Shown: positions 54,801 through 63,663 of the stretch, in pieces
Layout of the letters: each line of letters opens with the position of its first letter
Numbering within the stretch: position 1 is the first letter of the stretch
DNA from: Rhodospirillaceae bacterium
GTDB taxonomy: Bacteria > Pseudomonadota > Alphaproteobacteria > TMED109
Assembly: GCA_902571315.1 (NCBI GenBank)
Contig: CACGBM010000003.1
Coordinates: 1-64,000 of the forward strand
Length of the DNA: 64,000 bases
Reading direction: 5' to 3'
The notes under the pieces: generated by a model
Seen by the model: only the letters and a program-made list of their open reading frames with translations
Database searches by the model: none
Told to the model about the DNA's origin: nothing
Position numbers and translations under genes: made by a program

Positions 54801-55453
54801 ATTGGGTTTAAATAAGCATCAACTAATGTAGTAAATCCTCTTGAAGTAAAATTAATAGTAGGACTGACCTCAGAACTGCAAGATATATTTTCAAAACCTA
54901 TTTTTTCAGCTATTTCTTTAATCTTTTTTTCATGATCAGGGTAAAGAAAACTATTTATTAAAGTTATCGCGATAGATTTAATTCCATTTGTAAAAAATTT
55001 TTTTAATGATCTAAAAATTTTTTTCTCATTTAAATTGACAATTACTTTGCCCTTTGAAGTAATTCTCTCTTCAACTTCTAATATTGAAGAATAAATATTT
55101 TTTTTTCTAATATGATGTCTACCAAAAATTTTATTTCTTTGTTGAGTGCCTATTACAAAATTATCTCTAAAACCTTTAGTTACAACTAATAATACTTTGT
55201 AGCCTTTTCTTTCTAAAAGAGCATTAGTAGCAATAGTTGTTCCAATACTAATTTGGTTAATTGGCGAATTAGAAAATATACTATATTCTTTTCTTATTTC
55301 TTTTATACCTTCAATTACTGGATTATAGGATACATTATTTTTACTGCTAAGAACCTTTTTAATAATTAATTTTTTATCAGGAGCAACGCCTATTATGTCT
55401 GTAAAAGTTCCTCCCTGATCAATATTAAAATTCCAATATCCAGAAAATTTCAT
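51890..55453 (-). CDS. Fused HyuA-HyuB 5-oxoprolinase/hydantoinase-family protein
   Basis: 1187 residues, the length of fused ATP-dependent 5-oxoprolinase. N-terminal half: NIDQGGTFTDIIGV near 10, IIGFDMGGTSADIW near 280 and DTIAAGGGSI (HyuA-type ATP/acid kinase-like fold). C-terminal half from about 665: GIVLKNTAQSINIKERMDFS, PIHLGAMSDTV, NNPFSGGTHLPD and NVETSQHLID (HyuB). Probably opens 5-oxoproline or a hydantoin-like ring. Single gene flanked by intergenic gaps; a 12-A run at 53685-53696 lies in the middle. Confidence 0.88.
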   Translation of the reverse strand: MKFSGYWNFNIDQGGTFTDIIGVAPDKKLIIKKVLSSKNNVSYNPVIEGIKEIRKEYSIFSNSPINQISIGTTIATNALLERKGYKVLLVVTKGFRDNFVIGTQQRNKIFGRHHIRKKNIYSSILEVEERITSKGKVIVNLNEKKIFRSLKKFFTNGIKSIAITLINSFLYPDHEKKIKEIAEKIGFENISCSSEVSPTINFTSRGFTTLVDAYLNPIIQTYIKKLEKNLKAKNTNYMQSSGFLAKKINFNGKNAILSGPAGGVVGGIQIAKKNKIKNIIGFDMGGTSADIWHYDGEIEKQTQTKISDIFIKTPLLKIDTIAAGGGSITKYQNKRFVVGPESAGSFPGPACYRNNGPITLTDCNLILGRIFKEDFPKFFGKNKKSSISINETNKKLKKIFLKVNKDFSTFKNIYQLADSFLNVSIENMAAAIKKITIQKGIDIRNHALLIFGSASGQYCCNIAEKIGVKKILFSPYSSVLSAHGIGIAKYGSVHQFSIESLLKRNIIRQNINKIKRILRLKKNTYEEIYTLRIKYFGCNTIIPIKLKNKKIKNIKEEFFKKHKKLFGFNYQNRKIYIDSIEIELFLKKKKALYLSNNKGFKQTISTSKLFKVYIKGKWEKVKKFNNYSLSIEKLIKGPAIFSDFNTTIFIEKNWIMEKMKSGDFILRKKTSISKERLLLSNKKASPEMLEIFNNLFFSVAEQMGIVLKNTAQSINIKERMDFSCALFNSNGELIANAPHIPIHLGAMSDTVKFLIRKYLHLFKKGISLLHNNPFSGGTHLPDLTVITPLLDKNKIIYYLANRAHHSDIGGITPGSMPAFSKNINEEGIIFEGFPILEKGKIKEKQILKKLKNKIYGSRDSEQNLYDIKAQLASNQRGILELKRIISYYGKTTVSNYVNFIKENCSESIFKEIKKISYSEFSSKMDNGAIIKIQIYFDNKIKKLVINFNGSSKQLKNNFNAPLAVTKSVIIYFLRTLITKNIPLNEGFLSDIKIVIPENSMLNPSYPSPVVAGNVETSQHLIDILNVALKVQSACYGTMNNITFGDKSFGYYETICGGEGASFGNNGTDAVHCHMTNTSITDPEILEWFYPVRLNEFSIRKNSGGKGKWIGGNGVIRKIVFLKPLYLTILSNRRVVNPFGLSDSNKAKKGENIIIKKNKSVKLTHACQIKVSKGDTIVIKTPGGAGYD

Positions 55454-55516
55454 AATATTATTTACCTTATCTTACCATCAATATATATTAACTTTAATTA
55501 GTATAATATAAATTTT

Positions 55517-56284
55517 ATGAGTATTTGGGGAAAATTAATAGGAGGGGCAGCCGGGATGGCTTTAGGAGGACCAATTGGAGCAATCTTAGGTCTTGCCGCG
55601 GGTCATGGAGTTGATAAAGTAAGAAAATTTGATGCTATTGAAAGTAACAATAATTTTAGTAAGGATGAAAAAGAACAAATTTTTGCTACCAGTGTTATAG
55701 CATTAGCTGCTAAACTTGCAAAAGTAGATGGAAAAATTACTGATAGTGAGATTTTAGTATTTAAAAAAATATTTGCATTTCCAGCAGAAGATGAAAAAGC
55801 TATTAGTGATATATTTAATTCAGCAAAAAAAAATATTAATGATTATAAAGATATTGCAGAACAAGTCTTTGAAGTTTTTAAATTTGAAAAAGAGCTACTC
55901 TTTGAGTTATTAAATTCGTTATTTTCTATTGCTTATGCAGATGGAGAACTGCATCCGAAAGAGCAGCTTATGTTGTCTGAAATTTCCAATATATTCAAAT
56001 TTTCTAATAACGAATTTGAAAGCATAAGAAATATTTTTGAGTCAAAGGTATCTAAGAATAATACTATGTTAAATAAGCATTATAAAATCTTAGGTTTGCA
56101 AGAAAATGCAAATTTAGAGGAAGTATCAAACCAATACAGAAAGCTCGTTAAGGAATATCATCCCGATAGATTGCAGGGAATGGGATTGCCAAAAGAATTT
56201 ATAGAACTTGCTAATCAAAAATTAACAGCTATTAATAAAGCTTACAATGAAATTAAAAATGAAAAAAAAAAAAGTGAATTATAG
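55517..56284 (+). CDS. djlA: DjlA-like TerB/J-domain co-chaperone
   Basis: 255 residues: N-terminal glycine-rich hydrophobic stretch (GGAAGMALGGPIGAILGLAAG) likely membrane-associated, a TerB-like helical domain (about 50-170) and a C-terminal J domain with HYKILGL and the DnaK-contacting HPD in EYHPDRL near 213. Stimulates DnaK at the membrane. Its end overlaps the amidase gene by 26 bases or more across a 12-A run. Confidence 0.9.
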   Translation: MSIWGKLIGGAAGMALGGPIGAILGLAAGHGVDKVRKFDAIESNNNFSKDEKEQIFATSVIALAAKLAKVDGKITDSEILVFKKIFAFPAEDEKAISDIFNSAKKNINDYKDIAEQVFEVFKFEKELLFELLNSLFSIAYADGELHPKEQLMLSEISNIFKFSNNEFESIRNIFESKVSKNNTMLNKHYKILGLQENANLEEVSNQYRKLVKEYHPDRLQGMGLPKEFIELANQKLTAINKAYNEIKNEKKKSEL

Positions 56285-56996
56285 TGAAGTATTATCACCT
56301 AATTTTTCGAGAAGAAATAAAAAAATTAAATATATAATAATTCATTATACGGGAACCAAATCTCTTATAGAGACCTTGAATATCTTCAAGGATAAGAGTT
56401 CTCAGGTCAGTTGTCACTGGTTAATTTCTAAAAGAGGCAAGCTCTATAAAATAGTAGATGAAGAAAATATTGCATGGCACGCGGGAACTTCTTTTTGGAA
56501 GGGAGAAAATAATTTAAATGATAGTTCCATAGGAATTGAATTAGATAATATTGGTCACGGTATCCATTATAAAACATTTTCAAATATACAAATGAAAGTT
56601 CTAGAAAAACTTTTAAATATTTTAATCAAAAAATATAATATTAAAAAACAAAATGTATTAGGTCATTCCGATATAGCTCCAGATAGAAAACTAGATCCAG
56701 GAGAGCTATTTAATTGGAGTAGATTAGAAAAAAAAAATTTAGCTTATTATCCAGAAATAAAAAAATATAAATACAGAAATATTTTTTTTAAATTAGGTGA
56801 TAAAAATATAGAAATAAAAATAATTAAGAAAAAGCTCAATAAAATTGGGTATAAATGTTCACAAAACAATTGCTTTGACACGGGTCTGAAGTTAGTAGTA
56901 GAAGCATTTCAAAGAAGGTTTTTGCCAGAAAAAATCAATGGGATTATTGACTCAAAAGTTTACAGTAGAATTATACATGTATCTAAAAATACTTGA
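56259..56996 (+). CDS. ampD: N-acetylmuramoyl-L-alanine amidase (AmpD-like) with peptidoglycan-binding domain
   Basis: Zinc amidase removing peptides from (anhydro)muramyl groups in wall recycling. Start at 56259 or at 56247 four codons earlier; neither has an RBS outside djlA. Amidase_2 domain with IIHYTGT, CHWLISKRGKLY, GIELDN and GHSDIAPDRKLDPG (zinc ligands) followed from about residue 180 by a PG_binding_1-like helical module (KLGDKNIEIKIIKKKLNKIG). No export signal, so probably cytoplasmic. The stop overlaps the rnpB -35. Confidence 0.88.
   Translation: MKKKKVNYSEVLSPNFSRRNKKIKYIIIHYTGTKSLIETLNIFKDKSSQVSCHWLISKRGKLYKIVDEENIAWHAGTSFWKGENNLNDSSIGIELDNIGHGIHYKTFSNIQMKVLEKLLNILIKKYNIKKQNVLGHSDIAPDRKLDPGELFNWSRLEKKNLAYYPEIKKYKYRNIFFKLGDKNIEIKIIKKKLNKIGYKCSQNNCFDTGLKLVVEAFQRRFLPEKINGIIDSKVYSRIIHVSKNT
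56262..56273 (+). repeat. 12-nt poly(A) run in the djlA/ampD overlap
   Basis: Twelve consecutive A directly after the ATG at 56259 lie inside both the end of djlA and the start of the amidase gene. Slippage by one base would change the C-terminus of the first or the start of the second. Confidence 0.88.
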
Positions 56997-57021
56997 CAAA
57001 TTGTTCTAAAATTAAATGATT
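56993..57021 (+). promoter_or_regulatory. rnpB promoter
   Basis: Consensus -35 TTGACA at 56993-56998, overlapping the ampD stop codon. A weak -10 lies at about 57015-57021 (ATGATT-like), 17 bases downstream, with the RNA 5' end expected near 57027. Confidence 0.55.
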
Positions 57022-57026
57022 ATCTA

Positions 57027-57361
57027 TGAAGATAGTCGAGCGGCTACTTTGCATGTAAGTTGTAAAGAGGAAAGTCCGGTCTCCAGGAGTAACGGTGCCG
57101 GGTAACACCCGGCAAAGGTGACTTTAGGGAAAGTGCCACAGAAAATATACCGCTAGTGAGCTAGTAAGGGTGAAAAGGTGTGGTAAGAGCACACCGCATT
57201 TATGGTAACATGAATGGCATGGCAAACCCCACCGGGAGCAAAACCAAATAGAGGCTATACCACTCCAATCTTAGTCTGGGTAGGTTGCTTGAAATTAATA
57301 GTAATATTGATTCTAGATAGATAGCTGCATAACACAGAAACCGGCTTATAGACTATCTTCA
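57027..57361 (+). ncRNA. rnpB: RNase P RNA
   Basis: Catalytic RNA of RNase P, matures tRNA 5' ends. Helix P1 is 11 perfect base pairs between 57027-57037 and 57351-57361. Conserved cores are visible: GAGGAAAGTCCGG near 57067, ACAGAAA near 57138, and ACAGAAACCGGCTTATAG near 57334. About 335 nt, a normal bacterial type A length. Position immediately upstream of mraZ is typical for alphaproteobacteria. Confidence 0.97.
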
Positions 57362-57490
57362 TAAGATGTAAAACAAAAGTAGAACATAAATAATATATAT
57401 ATAGAACAAAGCAATTTTTTTGATTTGTGTCATTGACGACCATAAATTCCCATGATAGCACTATAATTTACCATATTAGGGGATATTTTT
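57362..57490 (+). promoter_or_regulatory. Intergenic region between rnpB and mraZ
   Basis: 129 bases without a gene. A TATAAT at 57462-57467 lies 23 bases downstream of TTGACG (57433-57438), too far for a standard pair. No clear MraZ repeat boxes or terminator hairpin are visible; AGGGGA before the mraZ TTG is its RBS. Confidence 0.5.
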
Positions 57491-57922
57491 TTGATTGAAT
57501 TTGTAGGAAAGTTTCTTAATAAGATTGATAAAAAAGGTAGGGTAAGTGTTCCTGCCTTTTGGCGTCCCAAATTATTGGGAAAAGAATTTTCAGGTATAGT
57601 TGTTCAAAATGCTGAAGGTTATAAAGCAATAGACGGTTATTCTCAAAAATATTTAGAGAGATATCAGGAATGGCTTGATTCCAAGGATCCTTTATTAGAA
57701 ACAAATGAATTTGAGGCTACTTTAATATTTGGATCTTCTATGTTGCCGTTTGATCAAGAAGGAAGAGTTTTGTTACCAGAACATTTGCGAAAATCGGCTT
57801 TGTTAAATACTGAAGCTTTATTTGTTGGCATGGGCCGAAGGTTTAGAATATGGGAACCATTAGCCTTTAACAATTATGAAAGTAAAGCTAGAGAATATAT
57901 GAAAAAAAGAAAACAAAATTAG
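57491..57922 (+). CDS. mraZ: Transcriptional regulator MraZ
   Basis: AbrB-like double-domain regulator of the dcw cluster. 143 residues with two SpoVT/AbrB-type repeats: NKIDKKGRVSVPAFWR at 9-24 and LPFDQEGRVLLPEHLR near 84. Start is TTG at 57491, with AGGGGAT upstream and the conserved N-terminal FVGKF following. Heads the division/cell-wall operon. Confidence 0.95.
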   Translation: MIEFVGKFLNKIDKKGRVSVPAFWRPKLLGKEFSGIVVQNAEGYKAIDGYSQKYLERYQEWLDSKDPLLETNEFEATLIFGSSMLPFDQEGRVLLPEHLRKSALLNTEALFVGMGRRFRIWEPLAFNNYESKAREYMKKRKQN

Positions 57923-57926
57923 TAAA

Positions 57927-58862
57927 ATGGTTATAAATTCACATACACCTGTTATGATGAAACAAGCTATAGAGGCATTAAATGTCCGTAATAAACTAGA
58001 CTATATTGATGCAACATTTGGTGGTGGTGGTTACTCAGAAGAAATTCTTAAAAAAGCTGACTGCAACCTATTATCCATAGACAAAGATCCTAAGGTAAAA
58101 AATTATGCGCATAAATTAAAAATCAAATATAAAAAAAGATTTAAATTTATTAACAGTGACTTTGAAAATTTAGAAAGTATACTTAAAAAAAATAATAAGA
58201 CTTCAGTTAGTGGCGGAATAGTAGCCGATTTAGGAGTATCCTCATTTCAACTTGATGACTCAAATAGAGGTTTTTCATTTAACAAAGACGGGCCATTGGA
58301 TATGAGGATGAGTGGTGAAGGAATTACAGCAAAAGAACTTATTTATAGCTTAGACGAGAAAGAGTTAGCTAAAATATTATGGGAATATGGAGACGAGGAA
58401 AAGAGTAGATCAATCGCTAGAGTGATAGTCAAGGAACGTAGCAGAGAGGAAATAAATACTACGTTTAAACTAGTAAAATTAATAAAAAGAGTAAAAAAAG
58501 GTTATAAAAGAAAAAAGCATCCAGCAACAAAATCTTTTCAAGCATTAAGAATTGCAACGAATAAAGAACTTGTTTCATTAAAAAAATTGCTAATGATTTC
58601 AGAAAAAATTTTATTGCCCGGATCAAGATTAGTAGTAGTAACATTTCATTCTGTAGAAGATAGAATAGTAAAATTATTTTTCAAGGATATATCAGGTAAA
58701 ACAGAAAATTTAAATAGACATCTTCCACAAGTAATAAAAGATAAAAAAGTAAAATTTAAGTTTATCAATAAAAAACCATTACTACCTAGTATTGATGAAG
58801 TTGAGTCAAATAAAAGAGCAAGATCTGCAAAATTAAGAGTAGTAGAAAGAATGGCAATTTAA
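57927..58862 (+). CDS. rsmH: 16S rRNA (cytosine-1402 N4)-methyltransferase RsmH
   Basis: Methylates C1402 of 16S rRNA in the P site. 311 residues: HTPVMMKQAIEAL near the start, the SAM motif YIDATFGGGGYSEEIL, DLGVSSFQLDDSNRGFSF and ATKSFQALRIATNKEL, all family signatures. Spaced 4 bases from mraZ and 3 bases from ftsL. Confidence 0.97.
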   Translation: MVINSHTPVMMKQAIEALNVRNKLDYIDATFGGGGYSEEILKKADCNLLSIDKDPKVKNYAHKLKIKYKKRFKFINSDFENLESILKKNNKTSVSGGIVADLGVSSFQLDDSNRGFSFNKDGPLDMRMSGEGITAKELIYSLDEKELAKILWEYGDEEKSRSIARVIVKERSREEINTTFKLVKLIKRVKKGYKRKKHPATKSFQALRIATNKELVSLKKLLMISEKILLPGSRLVVVTFHSVEDRIVKLFFKDISGKTENLNRHLPQVIKDKKVKFKFINKKPLLPSIDEVESNKRARSAKLRVVERMAI

Positions 58863-58865
58863 ACT

Positions 58866-59153
58866 ATGAAAAAAGTTTTATTTTTAACATTTTTATTTTC
58901 TATCTTATTTATTTTATTGACTTTCTTAAACTATAAAATAGAGGTTATTGAAACAGAAATTAGAGATTTAGAAATCATCAATAAAAAATTAGAAAAAGAT
59001 TTAGTTTTTTATAAGAGTGAATGGGAATATATAAATTCCCCAGAAAATATAAGTTCTTTATCTAATAAATATTTAGATCACAAACCTGCAGAGTTAATTA
59101 AATTTCAGTATTTTATAAAATTATTTTCAAATGAAAGACTCAATAATGAATAA
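58866..59153 (+). CDS. ftsL: Cell division protein FtsL
   Basis: Small bitopic divisome protein; 95 residues with a membrane helix at about 3-24 and a periplasmic leucine-zipper-like coiled coil (IEVIETEIRDLEIINKKLEK). The identification rests on size, topology and position between rsmH and ftsI. Overlaps ftsI by 23 bases. Confidence 0.88.
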   Translation: MKKVLFLTFLFSILFILLTFLNYKIEVIETEIRDLEIINKKLEKDLVFYKSEWEYINSPENISSLSNKYLDHKPAELIKFQYFIKLFSNERLNNE

Positions 59154-60825
59154 ACTATTTATTTCAGATCTCTTAGAGTCTAACAAAAAAGAAAAAAAAC
59201 ATAATAAAATACTTTTGATAATTTCTTTTTTAATAGGAATTTTAGGTTTGGTAATAATGATGAGGCTAGTTGAGATTTCATTTCCAAAAAAAAAATTCAG
59301 TATGATAAAAAAAGAAGAAATTAAAAAAATGCATGAAGAAAATAGAGGTATGTTATTAGACAGAAATAACAGAATATTAGCTTCTAATATTTATATTTAT
59401 AATTTGAAGGCATATCCTAAAAAAATTAAGGATTCTGTAAATACTTTAAATATACTTAGCAATCAAATAAGCTTGTATGACAGCACAGCATTATTAAAAA
59501 AACTAAATAATAAAGATAAGTATGAAGTTCTAATAAAAAAAAATATTACTGCACCGGAGGCAAAAAAAATTAATGATCTCGGTATTCCAGGAGTTGAGTT
59601 CGTTCCTGTAATTAAAAGGTTTTACCCTCACAGAGAAATTACTTCTCATTTTGTAGGGCATGTAAATGGTAATATGGTTGGACAATTAGGAGCAGAAAGA
59701 ACTTTTCATAATAGGTTGCATTTGGGAGAGAATATAAATCTAAGTTTAGACATAAGATTACAATTTATAGTTAGAGATGAGTTGCAAAAAGCTAGAACTA
59801 AATATAATTCAAAAAGCGCTGCTGCAATTATAGCTGATTTAAGTAATGGTGAAATTCTGTCATTGGTTAGCTTGCCTGATTTTAATCCTAATCAGAGTAT
59901 TAATCCTAAACTAACTAGTTATACAAATACTGCAACACTAAACCTATATGAAATGGGATCCACATTCAAATTATTTACCATTGCGGCGGCTATAGATTTG
60001 GCACAAGTAGATTTAGAAACTAAGTTTGACGCCAGTAAGCCAATTGAAATAGCAAACTATAAAATAAAAGATTACAAACCACAAAATAGAATATTATCTA
60101 CAAAAGAAATTTTTTTAAATTCTTCTAATATTGGAAGCAGTCTTATTGCTTTAGAGTTAGGTAAATTAAAATTAAAAACCTTTTATGAAAAGATAGGTCT
60201 TTTGAAAAAATCTTATATTAATTTAACTGAAAAAACAAAACCAATTATTCCTAAAAAGTGGGGTAAAATACAAACAGCAACTTTATCTTATGGACATGGT
60301 CTTTCTGTGTCGCCAATTCAAATGATAGAGGTTTCATCCAAATTATTTAATAATAATTTAAAATTCAAAACCCAAATTCACAAAGAGGAGGAAGGTAAAA
60401 TTATAGAACAAAAAAGATTTTTATCAGTTAACACTATTAATACACTGAAATATCTTATGCATGAAAACACAATAAATGGCACAGCTAAAAAAGCAAAATT
60501 AAACGGATTTAATATTGGAGGCAAAACAGCTACAGGCGAGAAAGCAGAAAAAGGAAAATATGACAAAACTAAGTTAATTTCATCATTTTTGTCTATATTT
60601 CCAATTGAAAAACCAAAATATATAAGTTTAGTATTATTTGATGAACCTTCTTTAGATAATGTAAGAAATCAGAGACAAGGTGCTACGGGTGGAAAAACAG
60701 CAGCACCAGTAACAGCAAATATTTATAAAAGGATATTTCCTATTTTGGGAATTACTAAAAATTTTAACTTAGACCAAGAGTTATTAGTTGATAATGAAGG
60801 TGAGGTAAACTTTGTATCTTACTAA
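59131..60825 (+). CDS. ftsI: Peptidoglycan D,D-transpeptidase FtsI (PBP3)
   Basis: Septal transpeptidase. 564 residues from 59131; an alternative ATG at 59146 would start MNKLF. N-terminal membrane helix at about 25-50, pedestal domain, then penicillin-binding motifs STFK with Ser near 277, SSN near 331 and KTAT near 464. The third motif is normally KTG; here it reads KTA-T-G. Overlaps ftsL (23 bases) and murE (14 bases). Confidence 0.96.
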   Translation: MKDSIMNKLFISDLLESNKKEKKHNKILLIISFLIGILGLVIMMRLVEISFPKKKFSMIKKEEIKKMHEENRGMLLDRNNRILASNIYIYNLKAYPKKIKDSVNTLNILSNQISLYDSTALLKKLNNKDKYEVLIKKNITAPEAKKINDLGIPGVEFVPVIKRFYPHREITSHFVGHVNGNMVGQLGAERTFHNRLHLGENINLSLDIRLQFIVRDELQKARTKYNSKSAAAIIADLSNGEILSLVSLPDFNPNQSINPKLTSYTNTATLNLYEMGSTFKLFTIAAAIDLAQVDLETKFDASKPIEIANYKIKDYKPQNRILSTKEIFLNSSNIGSSLIALELGKLKLKTFYEKIGLLKKSYINLTEKTKPIIPKKWGKIQTATLSYGHGLSVSPIQMIEVSSKLFNNNLKFKTQIHKEEEGKIIEQKRFLSVNTINTLKYLMHENTINGTAKKAKLNGFNIGGKTATGEKAEKGKYDKTKLISSFLSIFPIEKPKYISLVLFDEPSLDNVRNQRQGATGGKTAAPVTANIYKRIFPILGITKNFNLDQELLVDNEGEVNFVSY

Positions 60826-62275
60826 ATTAACAGACCAAACTATTGAAGTTTATAAAACTGAAAATAAAAGATTAGTAGTATCAGGTATATCTTCTGATTC
60901 TAGAAAAATTAAAAAAGGAATGCTATTCGCAGCTATAAAAGAAAATAAAAAACATATATCGGACGCATTAAAACTTGGAGCTAGTGCAGTGTTATGTAAA
61001 AAAAGATATGTAAATAATTTAAATAAAAAAATAAAAAATATTCTTGTAACTGATGATATTAGATTAGCTGTTGCTAAAATAGCAAAATATTTTTTTCCTT
61101 ATGAACCTAAATATATTTCAGTTGTAACGGGAACAAATGGAAAAACCTCTGTCGTAAATTTTTTATATCAAATATGGAAAAAAAATAATATTAGTGCAGC
61201 TAGTTTTGGTACTTTAGGTATTAAATATAAAAATTTTTACAAAAGTACTAAATTAACGACATTAGATGCAGTAAATCTTCACAAAGAATTGGATTGCTTA
61301 AAAAGAAAAAAAATTAACTACTTGGCAATGGAGGCTTCAAGTCATGCATTGGTTCAAAAGAGAATAGATAAAGTAAAAGTTAAATTTGCATTATTTACAA
61401 ACCTAAGTAGAGACCATCTTGATTATCATAAAGATATGAAAGGGTATTTTTTTAGCAAAAAAAGGTTATTCGAAAGCTTATTAGATAAAAAGGGTACAGC
61501 AGTAATTTGTATTAATGATAAGTACGGAAAAAAAATAAAGAATATTTGCGAAAAAAAACAAATCAATAATATTACATATGGATTTGAAGAGCAATGTGAT
61601 TGGAGAATATTAAATACTGACAGACTTTCAAATTACACTAATGTCACTTTAAGTAATAACAAGAAAAAATATAGTTTTAAATGCAAATTAATTGCTGATT
61701 ATGAAATTGAAAACTTGTTAGGAGCTATCATTTTAGCAATGCTAAATGGTTTAAAAATTAATAAAATTTTAGATGTTACCCGAGATATTAAGCAGGCAAA
61801 AGGAAGACTTAAAAAGATATCAATGAAGAAAAAAACTTTATCCATTTACATTGATTATGCACATACTCCTGAAGCTCTTAAAAAAAGCTTATGTGCTCTC
61901 AGATTAATTTTAAAATCTAAAGCAAGGCTAATATTAGTTTTTGGATGTGGGGGAGATAGAGATAAAGGCAAGCGAAAAATGATGGGTAAAGTAGCAGAAA
62001 AATTTGCTGACATAGTTTTTATAACTGATGATAACCCCCGATATGAGGATCCAAATACTATTAGAAATGAAATTGCTTCTAACTGTACAAAATCAATAAA
62101 TATAAAGGATAGAAAAAATGCAATTGCAAAAGCTATTAATATAATGTCAAAAAACGACATTCTTCTAATAGCTGGTAAAGGCCATGAGAAAACTCAAGAG
62201 ATAAATGGTAAAATTTTATTTTTTGATGATGAGATAATAGCAAAGGAATATTTATATAAGAGGTTTTGCCAATGA
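60812..62275 (+). CDS. murE: UDP-N-acetylmuramoyl-L-alanyl-D-glutamate-2,6-diaminopimelate ligase
   Basis: Adds meso-diaminopimelate to the stem peptide. 487 residues; ATP loop VVTGTNGKTS near 106, EASSHALVQKR near 172, and DNPRYEDP near 410, the motif that selects meso-DAP. Start is TTG at 60812 with AGGTGAGG upstream, inside the end of ftsI. Stop overlaps murF in ATGA. Confidence 0.97.
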   Translation: MYLTKLTDQTIEVYKTENKRLVVSGISSDSRKIKKGMLFAAIKENKKHISDALKLGASAVLCKKRYVNNLNKKIKNILVTDDIRLAVAKIAKYFFPYEPKYISVVTGTNGKTSVVNFLYQIWKKNNISAASFGTLGIKYKNFYKSTKLTTLDAVNLHKELDCLKRKKINYLAMEASSHALVQKRIDKVKVKFALFTNLSRDHLDYHKDMKGYFFSKKRLFESLLDKKGTAVICINDKYGKKIKNICEKKQINNITYGFEEQCDWRILNTDRLSNYTNVTLSNNKKKYSFKCKLIADYEIENLLGAIILAMLNGLKINKILDVTRDIKQAKGRLKKISMKKKTLSIYIDYAHTPEALKKSLCALRLILKSKARLILVFGCGGDRDKGKRKMMGKVAEKFADIVFITDDNPRYEDPNTIRNEIASNCTKSINIKDRKNAIAKAINIMSKNDILLIAGKGHEKTQEINGKILFFDDEIIAKEYLYKRFCQ

Positions 62276-63663
62276 GTATTTTATGGAGTTCTTCATTATT
62301 GAAAGAATTGGTTAATGCCAATTCTAATCATGAATGGGAAGCCTCAGGAGTAGAAATTGATAGTAGAAAAATTAAAAAAGGTGATCTATTTTGTGCTTTA
62401 AATGGAGTTAATCATAATGGCCATGATTATGTTAATTCTGCGTTTGAAAAAGGAGCAACCGCTTGTCTGGTAACTGAAAATTTACAAAATACTAAAAATA
62501 TTGCTCTGGCAAAAGTTGATAATGTTTTAGATGCCTTAGAAAAAATGGCTAAAAATGCTCGTATGAGATCAAAAGCTAAATTTATAGCTATTACTGGAAG
62601 TGTTGGTAAGACAGGGACAAAGGATATGATGCAATTAGCTTTATCAAAAATAGCTAATACATACTCAAATGAAAGTAGTTATAATAACTTTTTAGGAGTT
62701 CCTTTATCATTAGCAAGAGTACCTCCAAATATAAATTTTTGTGTTCTGGAACTTGGGATGAATAAAAAAGGAGAGATTAGGAAACTTGTAAAATTAGTTA
62801 AGCCTGAAGTTGCTGTATTAACAGCGATAGAAAAATCACATTTAAAAGGTCTTAAGTCACTTAAAAATATTGCTGAGGCAAAAAGTGAAATCCTAGAAAG
62901 CGTAGATAAAAATGGCTGTTTAATAATTAATAATGATACGAATTTTAGCCAATATATTAAAACCAAAGCAAAAAAAATTGGCATACACAATATCATTACT
63001 TACGGCTGTAGAAGTGAGAATAATATTAGACTTCTAAATTACTCTTTGAGTAATAAAAAATACCTTGTAAAGGCTACATGCTATGGAAAAAAAATATCAT
63101 GGTTTATGCCTTTATTAGGAGAGCATTGGATCTACAATAGTTTATCTATTGTAGGACTAGCAAGCTATTTTAAAATAGATATTGCAAAAGTACTTGATGG
63201 ATTATCTTGTTTCAAAGTACCTGAGGGTAGAGGTAATATAATTAATTTAAGATATAAGAATAAATATTTTCTTTTAATTGATGATACTTATAACTCTAAT
63301 CCTGCATCATTAAATGCTTCTTTAAAAAACTTTTCAAACTTAAAAGTAAAAGGAAAAAAATATCTAGTATTAGGAGACATGTTAGAATTGGGTAAGGAAA
63401 GTATAGAAATTCATATAGGCTTCAGAGAAAAAATAGAAAAATTTGAATTTAATGTTTTGTACACTGTAGGAAGAAATATGTTTGAAATGAGTAAAGGATT
63501 AAAAAATATTAAGTATAAATACCATAATAATAACTTACAGCAGATAGCAGAAGAAATTTTAAAGTCTTTAAAAAATGGGGATGCTATTTTATTAAAAGGT
63601 TCTAATTCGATAAATTTAAAAGAAATTATCAGTAAGATAATAAAAGAGTGTGAAATACTATGA
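62272..63663 (+). CDS. murF: UDP-N-acetylmuramoyl-tripeptide-D-alanyl-D-alanine ligase
   Basis: Adds D-Ala-D-Ala to the UDP-MurNAc tripeptide. 463 residues from ATG 62272, which overlaps the murE stop by 4 bases; a TTG two codons earlier is an inferior option. Motifs: VEIDSRKIKKGDLF, ITGSVGKTGTKDMM, VLELGMNKKGEI, and LIDDTYNSNPAS. Its stop overlaps the mraY ATG. Confidence 0.97.
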   Translation: MSILWSSSLLKELVNANSNHEWEASGVEIDSRKIKKGDLFCALNGVNHNGHDYVNSAFEKGATACLVTENLQNTKNIALAKVDNVLDALEKMAKNARMRSKAKFIAITGSVGKTGTKDMMQLALSKIANTYSNESSYNNFLGVPLSLARVPPNINFCVLELGMNKKGEIRKLVKLVKPEVAVLTAIEKSHLKGLKSLKNIAEAKSEILESVDKNGCLIINNDTNFSQYIKTKAKKIGIHNIITYGCRSENNIRLLNYSLSNKKYLVKATCYGKKISWFMPLLGEHWIYNSLSIVGLASYFKIDIAKVLDGLSCFKVPEGRGNIINLRYKNKYFLLIDDTYNSNPASLNASLKNFSNLKVKGKKYLVLGDMLELGKESIEIHIGFREKIEKFEFNVLYTVGRNMFEMSKGLKNIKYKYHNNNLQQIAEEILKSLKNGDAILLKGSNSINLKEIISKIIKECEIL

